NCBI RefSeq assembly: GCF_964063325.1
Contig: NZ_OZ061315.1
Span: forward strand, 682,001 to 746,000
Length of the DNA stretch: 64,000 nucleotides
From: Hafnia alvei
Lineage (GTDB): Bacteria; Pseudomonadota; Gammaproteobacteria; Enterobacterales; Enterobacteriaceae
Direction: 5' to 3'
The notes beneath the pieces are model-generated. The model saw only the letters and a list, made by a program, of their open reading frames with translations, was not told the DNA's origin and did no database searches. Made by a program: the position numbers and the translations under genes. Shown here piece after piece: positions 9,072 to 17,449 of this stretch (position 1 is its first letter; the number at the start of each line of letters is the position of its first letter).

Positions 9072-9752
9072 CTACGTACGAGCTAACATAAGCTCAAGGC
9101 GTGACCCTACGCGCAGTGATTCATCGGCAAGGCTGCCGATCCATTCCATGACCTGATACAGGCACATCACATCGATAGGGTTATACTGTGGTTCGAGAGC
9201 CAACAACGCTTGGCGCAGCAAAATTTGTTGATGATCGGTATCATCTTCAATGTGGTCCAACTCCATCACCATTTGCTCAACCAGTGACGCTTCACGCCCA
9301 CGGAAGCCTGTTTCTAACAGTTCATCCAGTTCGTGGATCACTTTGTTGGCCTGCGTGGTAGCATCTAAGCAGCGTTGCAAATAAACCATGAAGTCGGTTT
9401 GCATCGATTCCGGTACCATGAGACGGCGGCCGATGACTCGGCCGGCAATATCTTTAGCGCGATTAGCCAAACGATCTTGCTGAGTCACGAGATCGAGCAT
9501 GTCGGTTCGAGCAACCGGTAAAAACAGCCCGCGTGGTAGCTTGAGGCGAATTTCTCGTTTCAGCGTATCAGCCTGTTTTTCTAGCATGGAGATTTGCTCA
9601 CGAAGCTGTTGAGCGTTTTCCCACTGTTGTTGAGCCGTAGCTTGGAAAAATGGAATGAGCAGTGAGCAACATTGGTGCACGCTGCTGGCATGTTCCTGAA
9701 GTGGTTTCAGGGGAGACTTGGCAAACAATCCTAATATAGTATTTACTGGCAT
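9072..9752 (-). CDS. DUF47 (PhoU-like, TIGR00153) partner of phosphate transporter
   Basis: All-helical cytoplasmic protein of the DUF47/TIGR00153 family, distantly PhoU-like, with 226 residues from the ATG at 9752 (a GTG three bases earlier is weaker). Acidic, helix-rich segments such as ELDHIEDDTD and LEKQADTLKREIR resemble the metal-cluster-binding helices of PhoU. It is the first gene of a two-gene unit with the Pit transporter. In this pairing DUF47 proteins are believed to modulate phosphate flux. That role is known only for the family pattern, so function here is inferred from context. Confidence 0.88.
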   Translation of the reverse strand: MPVNTILGLFAKSPLKPLQEHASSVHQCCSLLIPFFQATAQQQWENAQQLREQISMLEKQADTLKREIRLKLPRGLFLPVARTDMLDLVTQQDRLANRAKDIAGRVIGRRLMVPESMQTDFMVYLQRCLDATTQANKVIHELDELLETGFRGREASLVEQMVMELDHIEDDTDHQQILLRQALLALEPQYNPIDVMCLYQVMEWIGSLADESLRVGSRLELMLART

Positions 9753-9898
9753 CACTCATGCACCTTTTGATGGTTTTCTGCGCAAAAGTTGTCAGAAGGG
9801 TGCGCATGTTAACTGATGTGTTTTGTGTTGCACACCATTTTTGTATTTCCGCCTGAACTTATTGATATAGTTCGGTAAAACCTTAATGTGAACCAATT

Positions 9899-11233
9899 AT
9901 GACCGAAGCTATGAACGTCGAAATCGAACTAAAATTCATCGCTACTCCTGAAGTAGCGGAACAACTTTCTCAGCGTTTGGCTCCGTGGCCAAATGTTCAT
10001 ACTGCGGCGCAAAAACTCACCAATATCTATTATGAAACCGCCGATAACACCTTGCGTAGTTATGACATGGGTTTGCGCATTCGCGGATATGGCGATCGTT
10101 ACGAAATGACGCTTAAAACCGCGGGCAAAACCGTGGGAGGGTTGCATCAGCGCCCTGAATTTAACGTTGATCTCAAGTCTGCCGAATTAGACATTCACCT
10201 GCTTCCTGCGGAAGTATGGCCAGAGGGCTGTGATCTTCAGGCGCTTCAAGCCGCACTTTCACCGGTGTTTAGCACGCATTTTGCACGAGAGAAGTGGGTA
10301 GTTACTTACCGTTCAAGTGAGATTGAGGTGGCGCTAGATCAGGGCGAAGTGAAAGCCGGTGAGCTTAGCGAGCCTTTATATGAAATCGAACTGGAGCTGA
10401 AATCGGGTAGTCGAGAGGATTTACTCTCTTTTGCCCAAGAACTAGCGACTGAAGGGGGCCTGCGCTTGGGTAGCCTGAGCAAAGCCGCGCGTGGCTACCA
10501 CTTGGCAAAAGGTAATCCTGAACGAGAGATCGTTCCGTTAGGTATATTAAACGTTGCGCCAAAGGCTAACGTTGAACAAGGCATGAGCGATGCCTTTACC
10601 TTCGCGCTGCGCCACTGGCAGGCTAATGAAGAAGTTTGGCTGCACGGTGACCGTAAAGCCCAGAAAAGCGTGCTTGAGGCGATCGAGCTGCTGCGCCAAA
10701 TTTTTGTGTTATTTGGCGGTTTAGTACCGCGCAAGGCGAGCACCGCACTGCGTGCTGGTCTCACTGAGCTAGAAGAGCAGTTAGCAACGCCGCGTCTTGA
10801 CGCCAAAAAAGTCTGCTTTAGCCCGCTGTATCTGAATACCCAGTTAGCGCTTACTCGCTGGATAGCCACCGCAGAATGGCGTTCTTTCGTGACAGATAAA
10901 ACGCAAACCAAGCTGAATGGCTCGTTTAAACGCTTTGCCGATATCATGCTGGGACGTACCGGTGCCGAATTGAAAGAAGCCTTCGAACATGTGCAGCACG
11001 GCGGTGAGTACCAGGACAAATATGTCCGTTTGGTTCGCCAGTTGCTGCTGTTCCATGTGCTTTCAGGGGCCTATCCTGAAGAATCTGTGGCGGAGTATTT
11101 ATCTGGTTGGCAAACGCTGCAGCAGGCGATTATTCAGAAGCAAGATGCCTATATTGAATCCACGCGTAAGCATGCGATGGATCAACCCACATTCTGGTTG
11201 AATGGTACTCAAAAACCGTCCGTCAACGACTAG
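9899..11233 (+). CDS. ygiF: Inorganic triphosphatase, CYTH-CHAD protein
   Basis: Hydrolyses tripolyphosphate. The N-terminal CYTH domain has the ExExK signature at E8, E10 and K12 (EIELK), then IYYETADNTLRSYDMGLRIR and LHQRPEFNV. The CHAD domain fills about residue 225 to the end. The length of 444 is close to E. coli YgiF (433). The ATG at 9911 (MNVEIELKF) is an equally possible start, giving 440 residues. It precedes glnE as in E. coli. CHAD domains bind polyphosphate, which fits the phosphate transporter next door, though no functional link is proven. Confidence 0.93.
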   Translation: MTEAMNVEIELKFIATPEVAEQLSQRLAPWPNVHTAAQKLTNIYYETADNTLRSYDMGLRIRGYGDRYEMTLKTAGKTVGGLHQRPEFNVDLKSAELDIHLLPAEVWPEGCDLQALQAALSPVFSTHFAREKWVVTYRSSEIEVALDQGEVKAGELSEPLYEIELELKSGSREDLLSFAQELATEGGLRLGSLSKAARGYHLAKGNPEREIVPLGILNVAPKANVEQGMSDAFTFALRHWQANEEVWLHGDRKAQKSVLEAIELLRQIFVLFGGLVPRKASTALRAGLTELEEQLATPRLDAKKVCFSPLYLNTQLALTRWIATAEWRSFVTDKTQTKLNGSFKRFADIMLGRTGAELKEAFEHVQHGGEYQDKYVRLVRQLLLFHVLSGAYPEESVAEYLSGWQTLQQAIIQKQDAYIESTRKHAMDQPTFWLNGTQKPSVND

Positions 11234-11251
11234 CTGAATAGGCTAGTTGGC

Positions 11252-11275
11252 TCTCCTCCCTGAGAAGGGAGGAGA
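11252..11275 (+). other. Hairpin in the ygiF-glnE gap
   Basis: A perfect nine-pair stem, TCTCCTCCC with GGGAGGAGA, around a six-base loop lies 60 bases before glnE. There is no T-run, so it is more likely an RNA-stability or processing structure than a terminator. Confidence 0.5.
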
Positions 11276-11336
11276 TGGAAGAACTCACTACATCATCGTG
11301 TTCGTCTGCAAATAGGCGTTTATTCAGGGAGTGTTT

Positions 11337-14171
11337 ATGTCTGAGTCTGCTTCTCGCGTGTTTCCCCCTTTGCTTGAGGCTCAGGCCGCGCAAATCTCGG
11401 AGCGTTTGGTTATTTCCTCTTTTGAAGACCGAAGCGCACTGGCGCTGAGCGATTTCATGAGTGAAAACTTTATCGCGCATCCCGAATGGTGGCAGCAACT
11501 GCATGACACTCCCCCTCAGCCTGATGAGTGGGAAAATTATGCTCATTGGTTGGATGAACAATTAATCGGCGCTGATGATGAAGCGTGTTTGATGCGCGTG
11601 CTGCGGCTGTTTCGCCGTCATATGCTGTCGCGAATTTCATGGATGCAATCACTCAAACTCTGTGAAACGGCTGATACGCTGCGCCAATTAAGCGAACTGG
11701 CTGAAACATTGATTATTGCCGCGCGCGATCGCCTATATAAAACCTGCTGTGCAGAATGGGGTACACCGTGCAACGCGCAAGGTGAACCGCAGCCATTGCT
11801 GATTTTAGGCATGGGAAAACTGGGTGGCGGTGAGCTGAATTTTTCATCGGACATCGATCTGATTTTTGCCTATCCAGAAAGCGGAGTGACGCAAGGTGGG
11901 CGGCGTGAGTTAGATAATGCTCAATTCTTCACTCGCTTGGGGCAGCGGCTGATCAAGGCACTCGATCAGCCCACGGTGGACGGGTTTGTTTATCGTGTCG
12001 ATATGCGTCTGCGCCCGTTTGGAGACAGTGGCCCGTTAGTGCTGAGTTTTGCCGCGCTCGAAGATTATTACCAAGAACAGGGGCGTGATTGGGAACGTTA
12101 CGCGATGGTCAAAGCCCGTCTGATGGGCGGCAATGAAGACGCCTATAGCCAAGAACTACGCCGTACGCTGCGCCCGTTTGTATTCCGTCGTTACATTGAT
12201 TTCAGTGTTATTCAGTCGCTGCGCAACATGAAAAGCATGATTGCCCGTGAAGTACGGCGCAGAGGCCTGAAAGATAATATTAAGCTCGGTGCTGGTGGCA
12301 TTCGCGAGATCGAGTTTATCACGCAGGTTTTCCAGCTGATCCGCGGTGGGCGTGAGCCTTCTCTACAGCAGCGCGCGCTCCAGCCTTCTCTGTTGGCAAT
12401 TGGCCAGCTCGGTTTACTTAAGGCTGAACAGGTTACAGAACTCACTGAAAGTTATCTGTTTTTACGCCGCTTGGAAAATCTTCTTCAGGCTATCAATGAC
12501 GAACAAACTCAAACGCTGCCCAACGATGAACTGAATCAGGCCCGCTTAGCTTGGGGAATGGGCGTTACGGATTGGGCTCAGCTGATGGCGCAGTTAGAGC
12601 AAAAAATGCTGGCTGTGAGGGCTATTTTTAACGAACTCATCGGCGATGATGAGAGTGAAGAAGGAAGTGCGGAAGCACCGCGTGAGCAGTTTGCCGCCCT
12701 GTGGCAAGATTTGTTGGATGAGCGCGATCTAGATCCCTTCACGCCGCAGTTAGAGAGCGAGTCGCGCCAGCTGTTGCTGCGCTGTATCAATGATTTTCGC
12801 AGCGATGTTGATAAACGCACCATCGGGCCTCGTGGCCGCGAAGTCCTCGGCCAACTGATGCCAGCGCTACTTGGTGAAGTTTGTGCCAGAGAAGACGCGG
12901 TACGCGTGCTGCAACGCTTAACTCCGCTATTGCTCAACATCGTTACGCGCACCACGTATCTGGAGCTGCTGGTGGAATATCGCGCGGCGCTGAGTCAACT
13001 GATTCGCCTGTGCGCGGCATCGCCGATGGTGGCGACGCAGCTAGCACGTTATCCGCTGCTGCTGGATGAACTGCTCGATCCGAACACTTTGTATCAGCCC
13101 GTTCCCCAAGATGCCTATCGCGATGAGCTGCGCCAATATCTAATGCGGGTTCCCGCCGATGATGAAGAGCAGAATCTTGAGGCGCTGAGACAGTTTAAAC
13201 ATGCGCATCAACTGCGAATTGCTGCCAGCGATATCTCAGGAGCGCTGCCGGTGATGAAAGTTAGCGATCATCTCACCTATCTTGCTGAAGCGATGATTGA
13301 CGCAGTGGTGCAGCAGGCATGGACACATATGGTTGGGCGTTATGGTCAGCCGACGCATCTGCAAGGGCGCGAAGGGCGAGGGTTTGCGGTACTCGGTTAC
13401 GGGAAATTAGGCGGGTGGGAGCTAGGCTATAGCTCCGATCTCGATCTTGTTTTCTTGCTCGATTGCCCGTCTGATGTGATGACCAGCGGCGAGCGCAGCA
13501 TTGATGGTCGCCAATTCTATCTGCGCTTGGCGCAGCGCATTATGCATCTGTTTAGTACGCGTACGTCATCGGGGATTTTGTATGAGGTAGATGCCCGCCT
13601 TCGTCCTTCTGGCGCTTCCGGCATGCTGGTGAGCACCGTTGAGTCCTTTGGTGAGTACCAGCGAAACGAAGCGTGGACGTGGGAACATCAGGCCTTGGTA
13701 CGTGCCCGCCCTGTCTATGGCGACGTGCAGCTCCATCAGCAGTTTGATGCGATTCGTCATGAGATTTTGTGTCGTTCGAGAGAGACGAGCACCTTAAAAA
13801 CTGAAGTCCGTGAGATGCGAGAAAAAATGCGCCAACATCTGGGCGGCAAGCATCGCGACCAATTTGATATTAAAGCCGATGAGGGAGGCATTACGGATAT
13901 TGAATTTATCGCTCAATATCTGGTGCTTAACTACGCCTCGCAAGAACCCCGCCTCACGCGTTGGTCAGACAACGTACGTATTTTTGAGCTGATGGCGAAC
14001 TACAACATCATGCCAGAGGAAGAAGCGGCTGCGCTGACGCAGGCCTATGTGACGATGCGTGATGCGATCCACCATTTAGCGCTGCAAGAGCAGTCGGGCA
14101 CCGTCGGGCTGGATGCATTTGTTGCTGAGCGTGAACAGGTGCGCCGCAGTTGGGCGACGTGGTTGGGATAG
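11337..14171 (+). CDS. glnE: Bifunctional glutamine synthetase adenylyltransferase / adenylyl-removing enzyme
   Basis: Adenylylates glutamine synthetase when nitrogen is plentiful and removes AMP when it is scarce, under control of the PII proteins. The ATG at 11337 is chosen over a GTG six bases earlier because AGGGAG sits at the right distance; this gives 944 residues (E. coli 946). Two nucleotidyltransferase domains are visible, with SSDIDLIF (removal, near residue 172) and SSDLDLVF (transfer, near residue 700), plus the linker FVFRRYIDFSVIQSLR. In E. coli hldE is adjacent; here a toxin-antitoxin pair and an acyltransferase intervene. Confidence 0.98.
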   Translation: MSESASRVFPPLLEAQAAQISERLVISSFEDRSALALSDFMSENFIAHPEWWQQLHDTPPQPDEWENYAHWLDEQLIGADDEACLMRVLRLFRRHMLSRISWMQSLKLCETADTLRQLSELAETLIIAARDRLYKTCCAEWGTPCNAQGEPQPLLILGMGKLGGGELNFSSDIDLIFAYPESGVTQGGRRELDNAQFFTRLGQRLIKALDQPTVDGFVYRVDMRLRPFGDSGPLVLSFAALEDYYQEQGRDWERYAMVKARLMGGNEDAYSQELRRTLRPFVFRRYIDFSVIQSLRNMKSMIAREVRRRGLKDNIKLGAGGIREIEFITQVFQLIRGGREPSLQQRALQPSLLAIGQLGLLKAEQVTELTESYLFLRRLENLLQAINDEQTQTLPNDELNQARLAWGMGVTDWAQLMAQLEQKMLAVRAIFNELIGDDESEEGSAEAPREQFAALWQDLLDERDLDPFTPQLESESRQLLLRCINDFRSDVDKRTIGPRGREVLGQLMPALLGEVCAREDAVRVLQRLTPLLLNIVTRTTYLELLVEYRAALSQLIRLCAASPMVATQLARYPLLLDELLDPNTLYQPVPQDAYRDELRQYLMRVPADDEEQNLEALRQFKHAHQLRIAASDISGALPVMKVSDHLTYLAEAMIDAVVQQAWTHMVGRYGQPTHLQGREGRGFAVLGYGKLGGWELGYSSDLDLVFLLDCPSDVMTSGERSIDGRQFYLRLAQRIMHLFSTRTSSGILYEVDARLRPSGASGMLVSTVESFGEYQRNEAWTWEHQALVRARPVYGDVQLHQQFDAIRHEILCRSRETSTLKTEVREMREKMRQHLGGKHRDQFDIKADEGGITDIEFIAQYLVLNYASQEPRLTRWSDNVRIFELMANYNIMPEEEAAALTQAYVTMRDAIHHLALQEQSGTVGLDAFVAEREQVRRSWATWLG

Positions 14172-14227
14172 AGAAAAATCTTTGCGAAGCTGTGCGCAAA
14201 TTTCAACCGTTTCTCTTTTTGTTGTTC

Positions 14228-14252
14228 TATAATGCGCATAAATTATGCGCAT
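14228..14252 (+). promoter_or_regulatory. Promoter -10 and palindromic operator of the ccdAB-like pair
   Basis: ATGCGCATAA and TTATGCGCAT (14232-14241 and 14243-14252) form a perfect ten-base inverted repeat around one central base. A consensus TATAAT (14228-14233) overlaps its left edge. No good -35 was found. A ribbon-helix-helix antitoxin bound here would block the promoter, giving autorepression. Confidence 0.7.
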
Positions 14253-14263
14253 GGAGTTTCGTG

Positions 14264-14509
14264 ATGAAACGTAGAACGCTTCTGACGGGAAGTAAAAAGG
14301 CGGTGAATGTGAGCATCGATCAGGGACTGATTCAACAGGCTAAAGCACTTAACATCAATTTATCTGCCGTGATGGAAGAGGCTCTGCAGCAGGTCGTCAT
14401 CGCAGAGGGGCAACGACAGTGGCTTGATAGCCATCAACAAAGCATTGCTGCCTATAATCAAGATGTTGAAGAGAACGGTGTATTCAGCGATGGCCTGAGG
14501 TCTTTTTGA
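14264..14509 (+). CDS. ccdA: CcdA-type antitoxin
   Basis: An 81-residue antitoxin that would neutralise the gyrase poison encoded next. The N-terminal part (AVNVSIDQGLIQQAKALN, about 13-30) fits a ribbon-helix-helix DNA-binding domain. The C-terminal part with a conserved Trp and ENGVFSDGL resembles the disordered toxin-binding arm of CcdA proteins. The ATG at 14264 is chosen because it starts just after the palindromic operator; a longer frame from 14150 runs through glnE sequence. Its stop overlaps the toxin start (ATGA), indicating translational coupling. Confidence 0.88.
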   Translation: MKRRTLLTGSKKAVNVSIDQGLIQQAKALNINLSAVMEEALQQVVIAEGQRQWLDSHQQSIAAYNQDVEENGVFSDGLRSF

Positions 14510-14826
14510 TGAGCCAGTTTGCCGTCTACAAAAACCGAGACCGGGCTTCTGCCAAACGTTTCCCGTATCTTCTGGATGTTCAGCACGATTTTTTATCATC
14601 GCTAGCGACCCGAATGGTTATCCCATTAGGGCTAAAAACAACATCATCGTTGGCTGAGCAGGATCGACTGATCCTGTGCTTTAAAATTGAAGGATATGAA
14701 GTGTTATTGATGACGCCGCAGATGGCTGGTGTCGCGTTGTCGCAGCTAGGGGAACAGGTCGATGACTTGGGATATTGCCGAGATGATATTGTGGGAGCAA
14801 TGGATTTTCTAATATTTGGCTATTAG
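14509..14826 (+). CDS. ccdB: CcdB-type gyrase-targeting toxin
   Basis: CcdB toxins trap DNA gyrase on broken DNA. This protein has 105 residues (F-plasmid CcdB 101) and the family pattern YLLDVQHDFL, TRMVIPL, LLMTPQMAGV and LGEQVDDL. The F toxin ends in Trp-Gly-Ile, residues needed for poisoning; here the end reads Phe-Gly-Tyr (FLIFGY). Chromosomal CcdB proteins vary at this place, so activity cannot be judged from sequence. It is coupled to ccdA by a one-base overlap. The pair is inserted between glnE and the lpxL-type gene and probably arrived by horizontal transfer. Confidence 0.88.
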   Translation: MSQFAVYKNRDRASAKRFPYLLDVQHDFLSSLATRMVIPLGLKTTSSLAEQDRLILCFKIEGYEVLLMTPQMAGVALSQLGEQVDDLGYCRDDIVGAMDFLIFGY

Positions 14827-14892
14827 TGGTTTCTTCCCTGAAACCCATTTTCTTTGAAATCTATTTAGAACAATAAGCGTTAGTGCTTTGGA

Positions 14893-15822
14893 CTAGTAGC
14901 GTGAAGGCATGCCTTTGGGACGAGTCTTAAAGCGACGGTGCATCCACATATATTGCGTGGGCGCGCGTAGGATCTCTTGCTCGACGACTTTATTCATGGC
15001 GATAGCGGCGACGGTTTCGTTTTCCAGCGGGAAATCTTCTAATCGTGGCTGAATCACCATGGTATAGCCGCTACCGTCTTCGGCTCGAACCGCGTTAAAT
15101 GGGATAATAGCCGGTTTGCCCATGCGAGCCAGAATGTAAGTGCCGGTTGTGGTGGCTGCTTCTTCAACGGCAAACAAGGGAACAAAAACGCTGCTGCGTG
15201 GGCCGTAGTCGTGATCGGGTGCGTACCACACGATCTCACCCTCTTTGAGCGCGCGGATCATGCCCTTAACGTCTTTACGGTCGAGCATATATTTATTGGA
15301 GCGCAGACGTCCCCAAGTTTGCATCCAATCCACAACCTTGTTGTCGTTAGGACGATAAACACCGACGCCGGGATTATGAACACCAAAAATACGTGCGCCT
15401 AGCTCTAACGTTAAGAAGTGCAAACCAATCAGCAGTACGCCTTTGCCTTCTTGCTGAGCTTTAGCGATGTTTTCTAAGCCTTCAGCTTTACACCAGCGAT
15501 TTATACGCCACGTTGGCCAAAACCAAGCCATACCGGTTTCAATGAGCCCCATACCAACGGACTCAAAATTTTTGGCAACTTTTTCTCTACGCTCGGCTTC
15601 ACTCATTTGGGGAAAGCAAAGCTCTAAATTGCGTAGAGAAATTTTTACCCGGCGTTTCATAAACTTCATCGCAGTTCTGCCTAACCACGTTCCAAACTTA
15701 TACAGCCATGGATAGGGCAGAAGGACTAAAATGTATAGCACTCCCAACCCCAACCAAGTTAACCAGTAACGTGGGTGCAGTAATTCGCGCTCGAATTTCG
15801 GGTAAACATGATTGTCAGCCAT
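14893..15822 (-). CDS. LpxL/LpxP-type lipid A acyltransferase
   Basis: Inner-membrane acyltransferase adding a secondary acyl chain (laurate in LpxL, palmitoleate in LpxP) to Kdo2-lipid IVA. From the ATG at 15822 it has 309 residues (LpxL 306) and begins with the family feature LLHPRYWLTWLG. The catalytic H(X)4E pair is H135/E140 (HFLTLE). APDHDYGPRSSVFVPLFAVE and the ending MWMHRRFKTRPKGMPSRY are closest to LpxL. An upstream start at 15873 is possible. It is divergent from hldE, another LPS gene. Whether it is the only LpxL or an extra copy cannot be told from this window. Confidence 0.88.
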   Translation of the reverse strand: MADNHVYPKFERELLHPRYWLTWLGLGVLYILVLLPYPWLYKFGTWLGRTAMKFMKRRVKISLRNLELCFPQMSEAERREKVAKNFESVGMGLIETGMAWFWPTWRINRWCKAEGLENIAKAQQEGKGVLLIGLHFLTLELGARIFGVHNPGVGVYRPNDNKVVDWMQTWGRLRSNKYMLDRKDVKGMIRALKEGEIVWYAPDHDYGPRSSVFVPLFAVEEAATTTGTYILARMGKPAIIPFNAVRAEDGSGYTMVIQPRLEDFPLENETVAAIAMNKVVEQEILRAPTQYMWMHRRFKTRPKGMPSRY

Positions 15823-15988
15823 AACGGGGAAATCAGAACCTCGCTGAATGAATTGAGATCCTATTGTATACATAAATTACGTGGAGTTGCAGTCAACGAG
15901 CAGCCACAACTCGTGAGAAGGGTGTAATAGAAATAACGCTGGGTGTGATAATATCGCGCACAATCTTAGTCTTTTTTGGAGTCCGGGG

Positions 15989-17419
15989 ATGAAAGTAACC
16001 CTACCTGATTTCCGTCATGCCAACGTACTTGTTGTGGGTGACGTAATGTTAGATCGCTACTGGTATGGACCTACCAGCCGTATTTCACCTGAAGCACCAG
16101 TACCGGTGGTAAAAGTGGATACCGTTGAGGAGCGTCCAGGCGGTGCGGCCAACGTGGCAATGAACATAGCGTCTCTCGGCGCGAATGCTCGTTTGGTGGG
16201 TTTAACCGGTATCGATGATGCAGCAAGAGCGCTAAGCGCTAAGCTGGGTGAAGTTAACGTTAAATGCGATTTCGTGTCCGTGCCGACGCATCCAACGATC
16301 ACTAAATTACGTGTTTTATCGCGTAATCAGCAGCTGATTCGTCTCGACTTTGAAGAGGGTTTTAGCAGCATTGATCCTCAGCCAATCTTTGAAAGAATTC
16401 AGCACGCATTGCCAAAATTGGGCGCGTTAATTTTGTCCGATTATGCCAAAGGGGCATTAAATTCGGTTCAACAGATGATTCAACTAGCACGTGCGGCGAA
16501 CGTTCCTGTACTGATCGATCCTAAAGGTACTGATTTTGAACGCTACCGAGGCGCCACGCTGTTAACACCAAATCTGTCTGAGTTCGAAGCCGTAGTTGGC
16601 CGTTGTAAAACCGATGAAGAATTGGTTGAACGTGGTTTGCAACTGATGCGTGAATTTGAGCTCACGGCGCTGTTGGTTACGCGTTCTGAACAGGGCATGA
16701 CTTTGTTGCAGCACGACCAGCCGCCGTTGCATATGCCGACGCAGGCGCAAGAAGTGTATGACGTGACCGGTGCTGGCGATACGGTTATTGGCGTTCTGGC
16801 AACGGCAATTGCCGCGGGAACATCATTGGAAGAGGCTTGCTTCTTAGCCAATGCAGGCGCGGGTGTGGTGGTAGGTAAACTGGGGACTTCTACCGTTTCA
16901 CCTATCGAGCTGGAAAATGCCATTCGTGGGCGCAGTGAAACTGGCTTTGGTGTGATGAGTCAGGAAGAGCTAAAAGCCGCCGTTGCTAATGCTCGTCAGC
17001 GTGGCGAAAAAGTCGTGATGACTAACGGTGTCTTTGACATCCTGCATGCGGGACATGTTTCTTATCTAGCTAACGCACGCAAACTGGGCGATCGACTGAT
17101 CGTTGCGGTAAACAGCGATGCGTCAACCAAACGCTTGAAAGGCGAAGAGCGTCCGGTCAATGCGTTAGCACAGCGAATGATCGTCTTGGCCGCGCTGGAA
17201 GCCGTGGATTGGGTTATCTCATTTGAAGAAGATACGCCGCAGCGCATTATCTCTGAGGTATTGCCGGATCTGCTGGTTAAAGGCGGTGACTACAAACCTG
17301 AAGATATTGCGGGCGGAAAAGAAGTGATTGCTGCCGGTGGTGAAGTGCGTGTGCTGAACTTTGAAGATGGTTGTTCAACCACCAATATCATCAAAACGAT
17401 CCGTCAGGGCCACGAATAA
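15989..17419 (+). CDS. hldE: Bifunctional heptose 7-phosphate kinase / heptose 1-phosphate adenylyltransferase
   Basis: Makes ADP-D-glycero-D-manno-heptose for the LPS inner core in two steps. The PfkB-family kinase domain occupies about residues 1-318, with ERPGGAANVAMN and the DVTGAGDTVIG catalytic motif. The nucleotidyltransferase domain starts near 344 with TNGVFDILHAGHVSYL, containing HxGH. Length 476, E. coli 477. GGAG lies before the ATG. The divergent LpxL-type gene and the downstream exporter are its neighbours; in E. coli glnE would be directly upstream. Confidence 0.97.
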   Translation: MKVTLPDFRHANVLVVGDVMLDRYWYGPTSRISPEAPVPVVKVDTVEERPGGAANVAMNIASLGANARLVGLTGIDDAARALSAKLGEVNVKCDFVSVPTHPTITKLRVLSRNQQLIRLDFEEGFSSIDPQPIFERIQHALPKLGALILSDYAKGALNSVQQMIQLARAANVPVLIDPKGTDFERYRGATLLTPNLSEFEAVVGRCKTDEELVERGLQLMREFELTALLVTRSEQGMTLLQHDQPPLHMPTQAQEVYDVTGAGDTVIGVLATAIAAGTSLEEACFLANAGAGVVVGKLGTSTVSPIELENAIRGRSETGFGVMSQEELKAAVANARQRGEKVVMTNGVFDILHAGHVSYLANARKLGDRLIVAVNSDASTKRLKGEERPVNALAQRMIVLAALEAVDWVISFEEDTPQRIISEVLPDLLVKGGDYKPEDIAGGKEVIAAGGEVRVLNFEDGCSTTNIIKTIRQGHE

Positions 17420-17449
17420 TCCCCCGATGAACGTTAAGCGGAACACATT

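Noticed and set aside
10495..11019. 174-codon frame opposite ygiF
   Set aside because: Antisense shadow inside the CHAD domain; Ser/Arg-rich composition without motifs.
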